Part shown: piece by piece, positions 35,124 through 45,260 of the stretch
How the letters are laid out: the number at the start of each line of letters is the position of its first letter
How positions within the stretch are numbered: the first letter of the stretch is position 1
Assembly (NCBI RefSeq): GCF_020866965.1
Contig: NZ_JAJATX010000015.1
Span: 21,870 to 85,869 of the forward strand
Direction of reading: 5' to 3'
Length of the DNA stretch: 64,000 bases
DNA from: Microvirga roseola
GTDB taxonomy: Bacteria > Pseudomonadota > Alphaproteobacteria > Rhizobiales > Beijerinckiaceae
The notes under the pieces: generated by a model
The model's input: the letters and a program-made list of their open reading frames with translations, nothing else
Told to the model about the DNA's origin: nothing
The model's database searches: none
Program-made: the position numbers and the translations under genes

Positions 35124-35494
35124 TGCGACAAGGCGGAGCTTGTATAGGGAAGGCAGGGGCACGGCCGATGTTGATCGGCTTGGCCCTGGCCATCCTCAGT
35201 GGCTGGGGTTCCGCGGTTTGGGCGCAGGACTTCCAGAGCCTGCCACCTGGTCCGGGACGCGACGAGACCATCGCCTGGTGCTCAGGCTGCCATTCCATGG
35301 CGCTCGTGACGCAGCAGGGCATGAGCCGTAGCCGGTGGGATGATACCATCACCTGGATGGTGGAAAACCAGAATATGCCCGAACCAACGGAAGAGGAGCG
35401 GAAAGTGTTGCTCGACTACCTGGCTAGCCACTTCGGCGAGGCCAAATCGGGTGACGGCTGCATCGAGACCCCTTGGGGGCGCAGATGCCCCTAA
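35123..35494 (+). CDS. Cytochrome c subunit of sulfite dehydrogenase (SorB-like)
   Basis: 123 residues. A signal peptide (PMLIGLALAILSGWGSAVWA) precedes a small class I cytochrome with haem motif WCSGCH (Cys53-His57) and a likely axial Met in ENQNMPEP. The ATG overlaps the upstream stop (TGATG), so the two subunits are translationally coupled. It accepts electrons from the molybdenum subunit and passes them to the respiratory chain. Confidence 0.9.
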   Translation: MRQGGACIGKAGARPMLIGLALAILSGWGSAVWAQDFQSLPPGPGRDETIAWCSGCHSMALVTQQGMSRSRWDDTITWMVENQNMPEPTEEERKVLLDYLASHFGEAKSGDGCIETPWGRRCP

Positions 35495-35591
35495 GGCTTA
35501 CATTCGGGACGGCGGGGAGCCTGGGGTAATGGAGGCGACGGCGGAAAAAGGCCAGCCACCGGCTCATTGATCTCTGGAGATCGGGGGCAGC

Positions 35592-36530
35592 TCATGGTAC
35601 CGCGCGTAGGGCGGCGAGCGTCTCGCGGATGCCTTCCCGCAGTGGCGTGACCGTGCCCCCGAACGTCTGCTTGACCTTCAATGCATCCATCACGAAGGGC
35701 TGCTCGAACTGGTAGAGCACCTCGCGAGCCTCGCGGATCTGACGATTGAACAGACCTGCGATAGTCATCATGCCCCGTCCAATTCGCTTTATCCGGAACG
35801 GCTGACCCAGTTCCTTATAGACTTCGGCGATGAATGTGCGCCCTGTCACCGGCGGACCGCTCGGAATGTGCCAGACCTCGCCCCAGGCGCGGGCATTCCT
35901 TCCGAGGGTAATCAGACCCCGGGCGAAGTCGGGCAGGTAAGTGAGCGTATGCGGCGCATCGAGCGACCCCAGCCAGGAGGCGGTCTTCCGCCGCCGGGCG
36001 TGCTTGATCACCAGCTGATTGGCAGCTGAATTCGCGTGCGGTCCGTAGAAGTCTGATCCGCAGCCAATAGCAACGCCCACCCGCGTGCTGGCGTGGGCTG
36101 CCAGGAACCTCTCTTCCAGCCTTACCCGCAGCGGACCCTTGGGACCGCTCGCCCAGCGTGGGGTCGCTTCCGTCATGGGGCCGATCGGTGGCCCATACAT
36201 GTAGAGGTTGTCGACCACCACCAGCACCGCATCGGCCGCGAAGGCACCGGCGATCAAGTTATCGGTCATGGCCGGCAGGACATCCAACCATCGGAGATAA
36301 GGAACGTTGGCAGCATAATAGACGACCGCCGCACCTCGGCAGGCTTTTCGAACATTCTCGGAGCGCATGAGATCGACCGGAACGACCTCAACTCTGTTCG
36401 GCCATGGGCCAGAGGCCCTGCGTCTTACCGCTCGCACACTGAGGCCCTGGCGCGCCAACTCGTTGGTCAGAGCACACCCTGCACCTCCGGCTGCGCCGAG
36501 TACAACGTGGTAGCCGCCCGTTTCGATCAC
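35592..36530 (-). CDS. NAD(P)-dependent epimerase/dehydratase-like (extended SDR) protein
   Basis: 312 residues. The N-terminal Rossmann motif is VVLGAAGGAGCALTNELARQ; VDNLYMYGPPIGPMTEATPR and IGCGSDFYGPHA are the substrate-side blocks. The usual YxxxK is not present; the equivalent segment reads GPKGPLRVRLEER, as in a large non-canonical branch of this family, so classical epimerase chemistry is doubtful. It stands alone, convergent with the sulfite dehydrogenase genes. Substrate unknown. Confidence 0.82.
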   Translation of the reverse strand: MIETGGYHVVLGAAGGAGCALTNELARQGLSVRAVRRRASGPWPNRVEVVPVDLMRSENVRKACRGAAVVYYAANVPYLRWLDVLPAMTDNLIAGAFAADAVLVVVDNLYMYGPPIGPMTEATPRWASGPKGPLRVRLEERFLAAHASTRVGVAIGCGSDFYGPHANSAANQLVIKHARRRKTASWLGSLDAPHTLTYLPDFARGLITLGRNARAWGEVWHIPSGPPVTGRTFIAEVYKELGQPFRIKRIGRGMMTIAGLFNRQIREAREVLYQFEQPFVMDALKVKQTFGGTVTPLREGIRETLAALRAVP

Positions 36531-36726
36531 CGTCGCGATGCTCCCAGGAGTTGCGGATCATTATCAGGAACTCTCACTGCGCTTGCCGGGCGGGTCGTCC
36601 TTCTTCACTATGGAAGTCGATGAGCTGTCAGCACTGGCGGGAAAGACTATCGTTCGCGCGGGATAATGTCGGCTGAGTGATATGGACATTACAGCATGCG
36701 GCTCCACCTTCTCGACTGGAGGTTTG

Positions 36727-37080
36727 ATGATCAAGATCGTAGTTTGTGCCAGCATGCTCGCTCTAGCCACTGGTGCAGTAGCACAAGAAACAGAGCCATC
36801 GACCTGGCGCGACCCTGACACGCGGTGTGTCTACTTCAGCGTTGGAGATACCCTGAGCCTTCGCTACCGCCGTGATGGCACACCGGATTGCGCGAGTGTT
36901 CAGCGGGACATCCAGGACGCAACGATAACCCGGGACGACCTGCGAGAGCTTAATCGGGGACTTGTACGCTCGATAGACGAATTGCGGCGGGATATCAGTG
37001 GCATCCGAAGTGCAATGGACGGCATCCGTCGCGACCTGGAGAATGTCCGTCGGGAAATTAGGTCGTCGTCAGCGCAGTAG
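36727..37080 (+). CDS. Exported coiled-coil protein, unknown
   Basis: 117 residues. Signal peptide MIKIVVCASMLALATGAVAQ, a small globular part with two Cys (TRCVYFSVGDTLSLRYRRDG, TPDCASVQ), and a C-terminal coiled coil of charged heptads (LRELNRGLVRSIDELRRDIS, RSAMDGIRRDLENVRREI). ATG 36727 has GGAGG eight bases upstream. Periplasmic by inference. No family recognised. Confidence 0.65.
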   Translation: MIKIVVCASMLALATGAVAQETEPSTWRDPDTRCVYFSVGDTLSLRYRRDGTPDCASVQRDIQDATITRDDLRELNRGLVRSIDELRRDISGIRSAMDGIRRDLENVRREIRSSSAQ

Positions 37081-37235
37081 CGCTGTCTTCGCCTCTCGCC
37101 TCAGGGCACACAATACCTTCGCAGCGCTTCAGGAGCTCGCCCAGAGGACTGAACTTGCTCGAAGAACCAAGGCGACTGCATGAACGCCGTTCGGCAGAGC
37201 GCGACCCCCAATATATCTCCTACGGAGAAGCCATC

Positions 37236-37490
37236 ATGTCCCATGATCCTGCTCATCCTCTCAAAGGTCAGAAGGCCCTGGTCACTGGCGCCAGATCCGG
37301 CATCGGGACTGCCACCGCCCGGGCATTTGCCGCCGCAGGGGCGGCTGTTGGGGTCAACTATCGCTCGCATGCCGATGAGGCCGAGCGGATTGCCCACGAA
37401 ATCCGTAACGCAGGTGGCGACGCGGTCGCCCTCAAGGCCGATGAGTCGAGCGAGGATGAGGTTCGGGCCACGTTCGATGAACTCGGCAGT
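37236..37490 (+). pseudogene. Short-chain dehydrogenase (glucose-1-dehydrogenase-like), N-terminal fragment
   Basis: ATG 37236 after TACGGAGAAG. KGQKALVTGARSGIGTATAR, AAGAAVGVNYRSHADEAERI and NAGGDAVALKADESSEDEVR are the cofactor-binding half of a classical SDR (TGxxxGIG). At about 37490, near DELGSAF, the homology stops and DNA from another gene follows in a different frame. The catalytic Ser-Tyr-Lys half is missing. Confidence 0.8.
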
Positions 37491-37969
37491 GCTTTCTGGC
37501 CCCGTTCACCTTCGAGGCGGAGCGGGACTCCGTGCCCTCCTTCGGAAAGGCACCGCGCCGCCTCCTGAACGAGGCTCTTGCCAAGGTGCCCGAGCCCGAC
37601 CTGCCCGGCACCGTATGGCTCGACAAGTTGCGGATCCATCTCACGGTGGCGGCGCGCCACCCCAGGGACGTGATCGATCCCGCCCTGCGAAGCTGGGCAC
37701 GCATGCTGCCGCTCTCGCTCACCGGGATCACGACCGCGGCCGTGACCCCCACCTTTGTCATGTTATTCACGGACGAGTTCTGGTGGGTCGGGATGCATCT
37801 CGACCCCGCCTACGTCTGGTCAGCCGCCATCGCGGCCATTCTCGTGGCGACCTGCCTGGTGCCGCTCTCGCAGCGGCTGTTCTTTCCCCATCGCGAGAAG
37901 CGGGTCCCGGAGCAGTACATCACAGAGTGGTTGGCCGACCACGCTATCCGGTTGCGTTGCAAGTTCTGA
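37490..37969 (+). pseudogene. Membrane protein of unknown family, C-terminal fragment
   Basis: From about 37490 a frame reads FTFEAERDSVPSFGKAPRRL, then two hydrophobic helices (LPLSLTGITTAAVTPTFVML, AIAAILVATCLVPLSQRLFF) and a basic tail. It has no start of its own and its stop lies inside the left end of the IS6 element, so both ends are foreign. I do not recognise the family. Confidence 0.5.
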
Positions 37970-38772
37970 ACAGCGCCAGAAGCGAGCCGGAGTTCTGGGA
38001 AACGTTCATGCGGCAAGCAGGTCGAATTGCTCCGCGAGTGTCGGCTGCGGATTACGGGCGTACTTCGCCTGACCTTTGCGCATCATGTGGACCATCTCGA
38101 TCCCGCCGAGGATCACACGGGCGGTGGCAATCGTTTGAAAACCAAGCATCGGCCGGGTCCGCCGTTTGATGGCCCGATGATCCTGTTCAATCCGATTGTT
38201 CAAGTAGCGGCTCTGGCGGATGCGGATCGGCTTCAGTTTGCGTCGTGACCAAGCCTGGAGCCGGTTTTCCATATCGCAGGACAGAATGGCCTCCCGATTG
38301 GTCTGGCTGCCGTCGATCACAATCCGCTCAGGCCGGCCATGCCGCTTGAGTGCCTTGCGCAGGAAGTGCTTGGCAGCGGTAAGGTTTCGCCGTTCGCTGA
38401 ACCAAAACTCGATCGTATCGCCGTTGCTGTCGATCGCGCGATAGAGATACTGCCATTGGCCTCGGGCTCTGACGTAGGTCTCATCCATGTGCCATCGGCC
38501 GGAGACCGGGCGCTTGCGCCGATTGAATTGCTCCAGCAGGAGCGGGGCCTAGTGAACTGTCCAGCGATGAGTGGTCGTGTGATCAACGGAGACGCCACGT
38601 CCATTCATCATCTCCTCAAGATCCCGCAGGCTGAGATTGTAAGCCAGATACCAGCGGACGCACAGCAGGATCACCGAGCGATCGAAATGACGGCCTTTGA
38701 ACATCATGCACCTCCGGAACGTGCCGGGAGGCGTAAATCGAACTGAGTTACTGATGGGTTTGCAACAGATCC
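37949..38772 (-). mobile_element. IS6-family insertion sequence, transposase interrupted by one TAG
   Basis: The element spans about 824 bp between imperfect terminal repeats (left CGGTTGCGTTGCAAG, right end GGATCTGTTGCAAAC on the minus strand). The transposase runs from ATG 38707 to 38006: FKGRHFDRSVILLCVRWYLA, HTTTHRWTVH, a TAG at 38551-38549, then PLLLEQFNRRKRPVSGRWHM, DETYVRARGQWQYLYRAIDS, FWFSERRNLTAAKHFLRKAL, QSRYLNNRIEQDHRAIKRRT. All three DDE residues survive. The TAG stands where relatives have Tyr (HYAP), so a single base change is the only obvious defect. Confidence 0.85.
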
Positions 38773-38832
38773 GAGAGCCATGGTGGCTCGCGATCAGTCA
38801 TCCAAAGAGAAAGGCTCTCGCTACGGATTGGG

Positions 38833-41800
38833 TCAGAATCGCCAAGTAAGGTTACCTTTCACGGCATGCTCGTGAGCGCGTGCCCCGACCTGGCCGGAAT
38901 AGGACAAGCCTAGCATCATGTCTGCGCTGATTTGCCCGTTGAGACCGACCTCCGCCACAAGAGCATCCAGGTCGACCGGGATCCCTGAGACGGCGTAAGC
39001 GAATGCGCTTCCGGCAAAGGCGAGCAAAGCATCTGACTCCATATCGCCATAGGCCCTCCGCCAGCCGAGCATGCCTCTAACCGCCAGGGGGAGATCCTCG
39101 CTGATCCGCGCCTCCGCCCTGAGGCCCAGCGTGGCTGTGGCGAGTTCATGCGTGTGGCCGTAGCCCGTTAGGGCAGCCGCCCCACCATCCTCGACAAAGC
39201 CGCCCGTGTGCAATCGGGTGACAGCGGCGCCGATGAATGGCTCGACCTTCGCAAGGCCGAAATTAAACCCGTATCCAACCTCCCCGAAAGCCATCAGTGT
39301 CGAGCCGTCGTAGGATACGCTCGCCTGGTCCGAGAAGCCAGGAAAGGTGATTGAACGCTTCGTGTCGATATCGTGCCAAGCATAGGATGAGCCCAGGCGG
39401 ACGTTAACAGCTCCCCATGTCCCCGAACCGTAGAGAGCTCCGAAGACGCTCTCGGCTGTGCCGGATGAGAGGCGGCTATCAAGATCGAAGATCGTGCGGG
39501 AAAAACCGCCAGCAGCGCCAATCCGGAATCCGGGGTCGATCTGGGCGTCTGCACCGATGATGAAGCCTCCCCTCGAGGTATCGATCGAGGCTGCATTGCC
39601 GTTAGAGCGGATATTGCCCCATGACCCGAAGCCCTGCCCCCACAGGGCAAAGCGGCGCGGGTCGGACCGGGGGGTGACCGGTGCCTGGTGAGGCTTTTCT
39701 CCCGGCTGGTCCGCCGCATAAGCAGCGTTATAGGTGCCCTGAAACAAAGCAGGCAGGCTTGGGTTCAGCGGCGGGCGCAAGCGGGTGAGGATAGCCTCGC
39801 GCACCAAACGTCCTTCATCGTAGATCATAGTCGGTGCTGAAGCGTGCACCTCGCCGGAGAGAGCCGTAAAGGCCTGACGCGCCCCCGCGACGCTGGATCC
39901 TAGTACAATGTCAAACAGGCGATTTCCAGCGCCAAGCGCCTCGACAGCATTGGCAATCGCGTGCTGGTTGGGGGTCACAGCCACCGAGTTGAAAGCAATC
40001 GGCTCGGTTGGCGTTGGCGGCTCCGGCGGGTGTGGGTCCTGAGGACTGGGCTCTGAAGGATCAGGTAAGACCGGCGGCTCCGGTGGATTGGGACTTGTCT
40101 TGCGCACGAGCATCAGGGTTACGGCATTCGGACTGTAACCCAAGACAGGATCGACAAAGGCGAAATTGCCTGCGGCCCTGGCGAAATTGCCCGTCACACC
40201 TGCCGCAGTGAGGATCGTATAGGGGCTGTTCTCCACATAACCGGCACCCTGGTCCGGCAGAATGCTCACCGTGCCGCCCAACAGAGTAGCGACGCCGTTT
40301 GTGGCAACGCGGTCCGACTGGCCCGCAGCATTGATTTCCACCTCGTAGATTGAGCCTGCCGCAAATCCGACGTTCCCGGAAACGTTCAATGTGCCGATGG
40401 AATTTCCAGGCGCAACAATCGCCCCGCTCTGGGCCAGAATGCTTCCAACCGTTCCGGTTCCCGACAGGATTGCTCCGTCCCGCACAGTAACGGCTGAAGA
40501 TGCCAAAGAGCCGTTTACGGCCAGCCGACCTGCTTCCACGTATGTGGGTCCGGATAGGGTACTTGTCCCTGTCAGATTGAGCCGAGCAGCGCCTTCCTTG
40601 GTCAAAGGACCGGTCCCTCTCAGGGCTTGGCTGATGGTCGTATCGAAGCCGTTCGTGTCGAAAGTGCCTCCTCCGGCCGCTAAAGTGATGCCGCGCGCGG
40701 AGGATAGGGTGAAGGTTGAGAGATACCGCAGCGTCCCGCCGTCAAAGTTGAGGTCTCCAAGGGAACTACCGAGGTTAGCGTCAGAAGAGACAGCAACGAC
40801 GCCACTGTTGATTTGCGTCCCGCCCGAGTAGGAGTTGGTTCCGGACAGCGTCAGCGTGCCAGCGCCGTTTTGCACCACCCGGCCGGCGCCAGAGATAGCG
40901 CCGGCAAAAGTTACGTTATCAGAACGGTTGAAGGCCAAAGTGCCACCGTTGGCTAAGTTGCCCGTTATGCTGCCGGTGGTGCCCCCTGCACCGAGCTGGA
41001 TGGTGCCGCCGCTGATCCTTGTTCCCCCGGTGTAGCTGTTGGTTCCGGTAAGGGTGACGGTTCCCGATCCTGACTTGGTCAGGGAACCACTTCCTGCAAT
41101 AGACCCCTCATAGGTTCCGTCTATGCTCTGGTCGAGCACGATCGCCGCCGTGTTCTGCACGAGGCGCGGTAGGCTGCGGGATGTAGCTATGATGGTTCCG
41201 CCCCTGACGGAAAACTGACCGCCAAAGGTTGTGTCGCCTGTCAGCGTCCAGGTCGAAGGCCAGAGCTTCTCAAACAGACTGAAGCCTTTGTACTTCGTGC
41301 CGAGTTCGTTCATGTTGAACGTTCCTGCCGCAGGTCCGCCAAGAGCCAGGGTATGGGGTGCGAGGCTATCCACGCGAACTCCCCCACGAATGTCCGCCGT
41401 GCTGTGGATTTCCAGTCGTGACGGACCAAGGCCACTGAAAACGATTGCGTCAGCGTCTCCGCTAAGAACGGCTACTTCCCCTGCAACCGTTAGCGACGCG
41501 GAGCCCGTCTCGCTATCATTGCCGAACCCAATCGCCTCGTTATTGAAACTCCGTACAGCGCCCGTTGGCCCGATGGTGACCAGGGTCGTGCCTCCATGTG
41601 CGCCTATCGCATACCCAGTCCAACTGGCGATCGTACCATCAACCTGAATTGTCGTAGTGCCCCCCATCTGGAGAACCGCGAAATCCCCAGGGTTGTCCGT
41701 CCAGATCTCGCCGTTTTCTTCGACGACGAGTGTTCCACTATGGATGGAGACTTCGGTTCCAACAATTCGCGCGCCGGGGCGGACTACGAGGCGCCCGTTA

Positions 41801-42075
41801 ATATGGACGAGCCGATTCTCAGTGTCGGTGCATTCTCCGGACGTACCCTCCTCAACACGCACCCAGCTTGGATTTTGGGTTCCGGTGCAGGATGCAAATG
41901 CACGGGGACCCGTAGCCGCGACCGTGCCGGCAGCGACCAAGGCAATGAGGGAAGCCGAGGAGAGTCTTGATCGACGAGTCGCGCTCAAGGTGGCGAGCTG
42001 AAAAGTGGATTTCACAAATGTTCTCTGCTGGGTTGTGCGAAAGCCTGCCTCGCCTCGTTTCCGATCTGGCGTCAT
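38833..42075 (-). CDS. Autotransporter (type V secretion) with beta-strand repeat passenger
   Basis: 1080 residues. After a long signal region (hydrophobic SSASLIALVAAGTVAATGPR, cut near AFASC) comes a beta-helical passenger with three autotransporter-associated repeats (GSGSLTKSGSGTVTLTGTNS, GAGRVVQNGAGTLTLSGTNS, GTGPLTKEGAARLNLTGTST). A Pro/Glu-rich linker is at about residues 720-755. The last 280 residues are the outer-membrane barrel (RRFALWGQGFGSWGNIRSNG, EVGYGFNFGLAKVEPFIGAA) ending in the expected aromatic Phe. ATG 42075 is chosen over one 14 codons upstream. The passenger shows no catalytic motif, so an adhesin or surface protein is likely. Confidence 0.9.
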   Translation of the reverse strand: MTPDRKRGEAGFRTTQQRTFVKSTFQLATLSATRRSRLSSASLIALVAAGTVAATGPRAFASCTGTQNPSWVRVEEGTSGECTDTENRLVHINGRLVVRPGARIVGTEVSIHSGTLVVEENGEIWTDNPGDFAVLQMGGTTTIQVDGTIASWTGYAIGAHGGTTLVTIGPTGAVRSFNNEAIGFGNDSETGSASLTVAGEVAVLSGDADAIVFSGLGPSRLEIHSTADIRGGVRVDSLAPHTLALGGPAAGTFNMNELGTKYKGFSLFEKLWPSTWTLTGDTTFGGQFSVRGGTIIATSRSLPRLVQNTAAIVLDQSIDGTYEGSIAGSGSLTKSGSGTVTLTGTNSYTGGTRISGGTIQLGAGGTTGSITGNLANGGTLAFNRSDNVTFAGAISGAGRVVQNGAGTLTLSGTNSYSGGTQINSGVVAVSSDANLGSSLGDLNFDGGTLRYLSTFTLSSARGITLAAGGGTFDTNGFDTTISQALRGTGPLTKEGAARLNLTGTSTLSGPTYVEAGRLAVNGSLASSAVTVRDGAILSGTGTVGSILAQSGAIVAPGNSIGTLNVSGNVGFAAGSIYEVEINAAGQSDRVATNGVATLLGGTVSILPDQGAGYVENSPYTILTAAGVTGNFARAAGNFAFVDPVLGYSPNAVTLMLVRKTSPNPPEPPVLPDPSEPSPQDPHPPEPPTPTEPIAFNSVAVTPNQHAIANAVEALGAGNRLFDIVLGSSVAGARQAFTALSGEVHASAPTMIYDEGRLVREAILTRLRPPLNPSLPALFQGTYNAAYAADQPGEKPHQAPVTPRSDPRRFALWGQGFGSWGNIRSNGNAASIDTSRGGFIIGADAQIDPGFRIGAAGGFSRTIFDLDSRLSSGTAESVFGALYGSGTWGAVNVRLGSSYAWHDIDTKRSITFPGFSDQASVSYDGSTLMAFGEVGYGFNFGLAKVEPFIGAAVTRLHTGGFVEDGGAAALTGYGHTHELATATLGLRAEARISEDLPLAVRGMLGWRRAYGDMESDALLAFAGSAFAYAVSGIPVDLDALVAEVGLNGQISADMMLGLSYSGQVGARAHEHAVKGNLTWRF

Positions 42076-42117
42076 ACTCCAGTCCCCTTGGCAGTGGCTA
42101 GCTGAGTGGCCAATCAC

Positions 42118-42464
42118 CCGCTCAACCCGAAGCCAGGTACATTATGCCAGAGCATAGTAAGAAAAAACCCCACTCCAGACTGGGAATGGCCCAAGATAGA
42201 GCTTCCCGAGGAGTGTTACCTGTGTGCAGCCGTAGGCTGGAACTCATCTAAACTAGTTGCAAGGTGGCAAACCGCGCCGAGACTTGGCTTCTTTGAACTC
42301 TTCTTCCCCGCTTGCTTGGCGAGCCTCGCGGCTTTCCCAATACTAGTCCCGAAACTTGGTCGCTGTTAGGACTCGCTTGCCAGAAATCACAGAGGTTGAG
42401 GACTTGGTCGAGCCGTTCATGGACGCGTCAGTTCCCGGACCCGCTGCTTGAACCGCAAGAGGGC
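42118..42464. other. Stretch without a definable gene
   Basis: Carries the autotransporter promoter region. A short frame ending near 42451 (EVEDLVEPFMDASVPGPAA) may be the end of a deleted gene, but I cannot name it. Confidence 0.4.
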
Positions 42465-43719
42465 TTGGGGGCGAGGCCTCGTCTGTCGTAACTGCGCTCG
42501 ACGGATACCAGATGGCCCGCCAAGGCAAAGCCGGACGGGCGCTTGCAACGGCTGCTATCGGCTCCTTCGCTGCTGGCACGATTGCAACTATCCTGCTCGC
42601 CGCGGCGGCTCCGCCCTTAGCAAACCTTGCGCTGAGGTTTGGACCAGCAGAATACTTTTCATTGATGGTCTTGGGGCTTGTGGCTTCAGTCGTGCTTGCG
42701 AGTGGATCACTCCTTCATGCGGTTTCGATGATCGTACTGGGGCTCATCCTCGGCCTTGCTGGCACTGACGTGAACTCAGGAGTGGCCCGCTTCACCTTTG
42801 ACATTCCGGAGTTGTCCGATGGGATCGGCTTCGTCGTGGTGGCGATGGGTGTGTTTGGGCTGGGCGAGATCATTGCCAATCTTGAGCATGAGCATGGGCG
42901 CACCGTCGCCCACAAGAGCGTCACAGGTCTGTTTCCCACGCGTGAGGATTGGAAGCGCATCTGGGCTCCGATCCTGCCGGGCACTGCACTTGGTTCAGCA
43001 CTCGGGATCTTACCTGGCGGCGGGGCGATGTCGGCTTCCTTTGCGTCCTACTCGATGGAAAAGAAGGTCTCGAAGAACCCGCAGGAGTTCGGGAAAGGGG
43101 CAATCGAAGGAGTCGCTGGTCCCGAAAACGCCAATAACGCGGGAGCGCAGACCTCCTTCATTCCGATGCAACATTGGGCATCCCGTCCAACCCTGTCATG
43201 GCCCTGATGTTTGGCGCATTGATCATGCAGGGAATCCAGCCCGGCCCCGCAGTCATGAATGAACAGCCGGCCCTGTTCTGGGGGCTGGCTGCCTCGATGT
43301 GGATCGGCAACGCTTTCCTTCTTGTCCTCAATCTGCCGCTGATCGGCTTGTGGGTGCGGATGATTTCGATCCCTTATCACTTCCTGTTCCCAGCCATCCT
43401 AGTGTTTTGCGCGATCGGCGTATTCAGCCTCAACAACTCGACCTTTGCTATCTACATGATGGCGGCCTTTGGAGTGTTGGGCTACGTCTTCCGGAAGCTC
43501 GACTGTGAGCCAGCTCCAATGCTGCTCGGATTTATCTTGGGGCCGATGATGGAGGAATATCTACGTCGGGCCCTCTTGATGTCCAAAGGCGATCCGAGTG
43601 TATTCGTGACTCGGCCTGGCAGTGCAGCCATGCTCATCATAGCGCTGATCCTGCTCGCGACGATCTTTGCTCCCGCAGTACGCCAAAAGCGCGAAGAAGC
43701 GTTCCAGGAGGAGGGTTAG
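42465..43719 (+). pseudogene. Tripartite tricarboxylate transporter large permease TctA, 5'-truncated and frameshifted
   Basis: The visible part starts at GEASSVVTALDGYQMARQGK, about 100 residues into the family, and runs through PELSDGIGFVVVAMGVFGLG, GTALGSALGILPGGGAMSAS and [17 protein letters not shown]. At about 43172 the frame slips and [20 protein letters not shown] to REEAFQEEG completes the C-terminus at 43719. TctB and TctC partners are absent here. It is a different TctA from the intact copy at 48.6 kb and precedes a sugar-acid dehydratase gene, so the lost transporter probably fed that enzyme. Confidence 0.85.
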
Positions 43720-43790
43720 AACTGCTCCGCCTCGCCCAGCTCCGAACTGCGAGTTTTGTGCAAGTTGCACTAGAATACCGAGGACCTGTC

Positions 43791-45260
43791 ATGACAGTAC
43801 ATCAGCGCACACGGACCGACGATCCGCACTACATTCGCCTTCACGAAAGCGACAACGTCGCCATCGTGGTGAATTCTTTTGGTCTCCCGCCGGGGACGCA
43901 GTTCTCAGACGGCCTCGTCCTGAAAGAGTTCGTTCCTCAGGGCCACAAAGTGGCGCTGACCGATCTCGCGGACGGCGCTCCCATTAGACGCTACGGCGAG
44001 GTCATCGGCTACGCCATCGGCGACATCCCCCAGGGCAGCTGGGTCGAGGAGTCGAAGGTTCGGATGCCGTCGCCACCGGCGCTCGACAGTTTGGAGCTTG
44101 GAACCCGCGTGCCGGCACCCCTGCCACCGCTGGAAGGCTACACCTTCGAAGGCTACAGGAATCCGGATGGCTCTGTCGGCACGAAGAACATCCTTGCGAT
44201 TTCCACCAGCGTGCAATGCGTCGCCGGAACGCTGGACTTCGCGGTCAGGCGCATCAAGGAAGAGCTGCTGCCGAAGTATCCCAACGTGGATGACGTCGTG
44301 CCGCTGACCCATGCTTGTGGCTGTGGCGTTGCCATCAATGCGCCGCAGGCGGTCATTCCGATCCGCACTCTCCAGAGCCTTGCCCGGCATCCCAACTTCG
44401 GCGGCGAGGTGATGATCGTGGGGCTTGGCTGCGAGAAGCTGCAGCCGGAGCGCCTGCTGCCGGATGACAAGCAGGGCGTCGTGCGGCTCCAGGACGATTC
44501 ATTCCACGGTTTCGGGGACATGATTGAAGCCATCATGGAAATGGCCGAGGCGCGGCTGAAGGTCCTGCATGCCCGCAAGCGCGAGACTGTTCCTGCCTCG
44601 GAGCTGGTGATCGGGCTGCAATGTGGGGGCAGCGATGCCTTTTCCGGTGTGACGGCGAATCCGGCTCTTGGCTTCGCAGCCGATTTGCTGGTTCGTGCGG
44701 GTGCGACTGTGATGTTCTCGGAGGTCACAGAGGTGCGGGATGCCATTCATCTCCTCACTCCTCGCGCCGTCAACGAGGACGTCGCTCGCGCGCTCGTTCG
44801 CGAGATGGCGTGGTACGATGACTATCTGGCGCAGGGTCAAGCCGACCGCAGCGCCAATCCCTCTCCGGGCAACAAGAAGGGCGGTCTGGCCAACGTAGTG
44901 GAGAAGGCTCTCGGCTCTGTCGCGAAATCCGGTAGCTCGGCCATCTCTGGCGTTCTGGCGCCTGGTGAGCGGGTCAAGGAAAGGGGCCTAATCTTCGCGG
45001 CAACGCCCGCCAGCGATTTTGTCTGCGGCACCCTGCAGCTGGCCTCCGGAATGACGCTTCAGGTTTTCACAACAGGGCGCGGTACACCATACGGCCTCTC
45101 CGCTGCCCCGGTCATCAAGGTAGCGACCCGGACGGAACTGGCAGAACGCTGGAGGGACCTGATCGACGTGAACGCCGGACGCATTGCCACCGGCGATGCG
45201 ACCATTGAGGAGGTCGGATGGGAGATTTTCCACCCAAATCCGATCAGGTTAAGCGCCTGA
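43791..45260 (+). CDS. Galactarate/altronate dehydratase (GarD/UxaA family), C-terminus replaced by IS3 DNA
   Basis: 489 codons; GarD proteins are usually some 20-30 residues longer. N-terminal SAF domain: [28 protein letters not shown]. Catalytic part: [56 protein letters not shown], with the Cys ligands, and [20 protein letters not shown]. At [12 protein letters not shown] the family sequence stops and IS3 orfA sequence supplies the last codons. ATG 43791 follows GAGG. It would dehydrate galactarate to 5-keto-4-deoxyglucarate; the cut removes the conserved C-terminal helix, so activity is doubtful. Confidence 0.85.
   Translation: MTVHQRTRTDDPHYIRLHESDNVAIVVNSFGLPPGTQFSDGLVLKEFVPQGHKVALTDLADGAPIRRYGEVIGYAIGDIPQGSWVEESKVRMPSPPALDSLELGTRVPAPLPPLEGYTFEGYRNPDGSVGTKNILAISTSVQCVAGTLDFAVRRIKEELLPKYPNVDDVVPLTHACGCGVAINAPQAVIPIRTLQSLARHPNFGGEVMIVGLGCEKLQPERLLPDDKQGVVRLQDDSFHGFGDMIEAIMEMAEARLKVLHARKRETVPASELVIGLQCGGSDAFSGVTANPALGFAADLLVRAGATVMFSEVTEVRDAIHLLTPRAVNEDVARALVREMAWYDDYLAQGQADRSANPSPGNKKGGLANVVEKALGSVAKSGSSAISGVLAPGERVKERGLIFAATPASDFVCGTLQLASGMTLQVFTTGRGTPYGLSAAPVIKVATRTELAERWRDLIDVNAGRIATGDATIEEVGWEIFHPNPIRLSA

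Noticed and set aside
43785..43797. Palindrome TGTCATGACA over the garD start codon as a third GntR operator
   Set aside because: It shares only GTCAT with the tctC operator, lacks the ACGTCATANN unit and is short enough to occur by chance.
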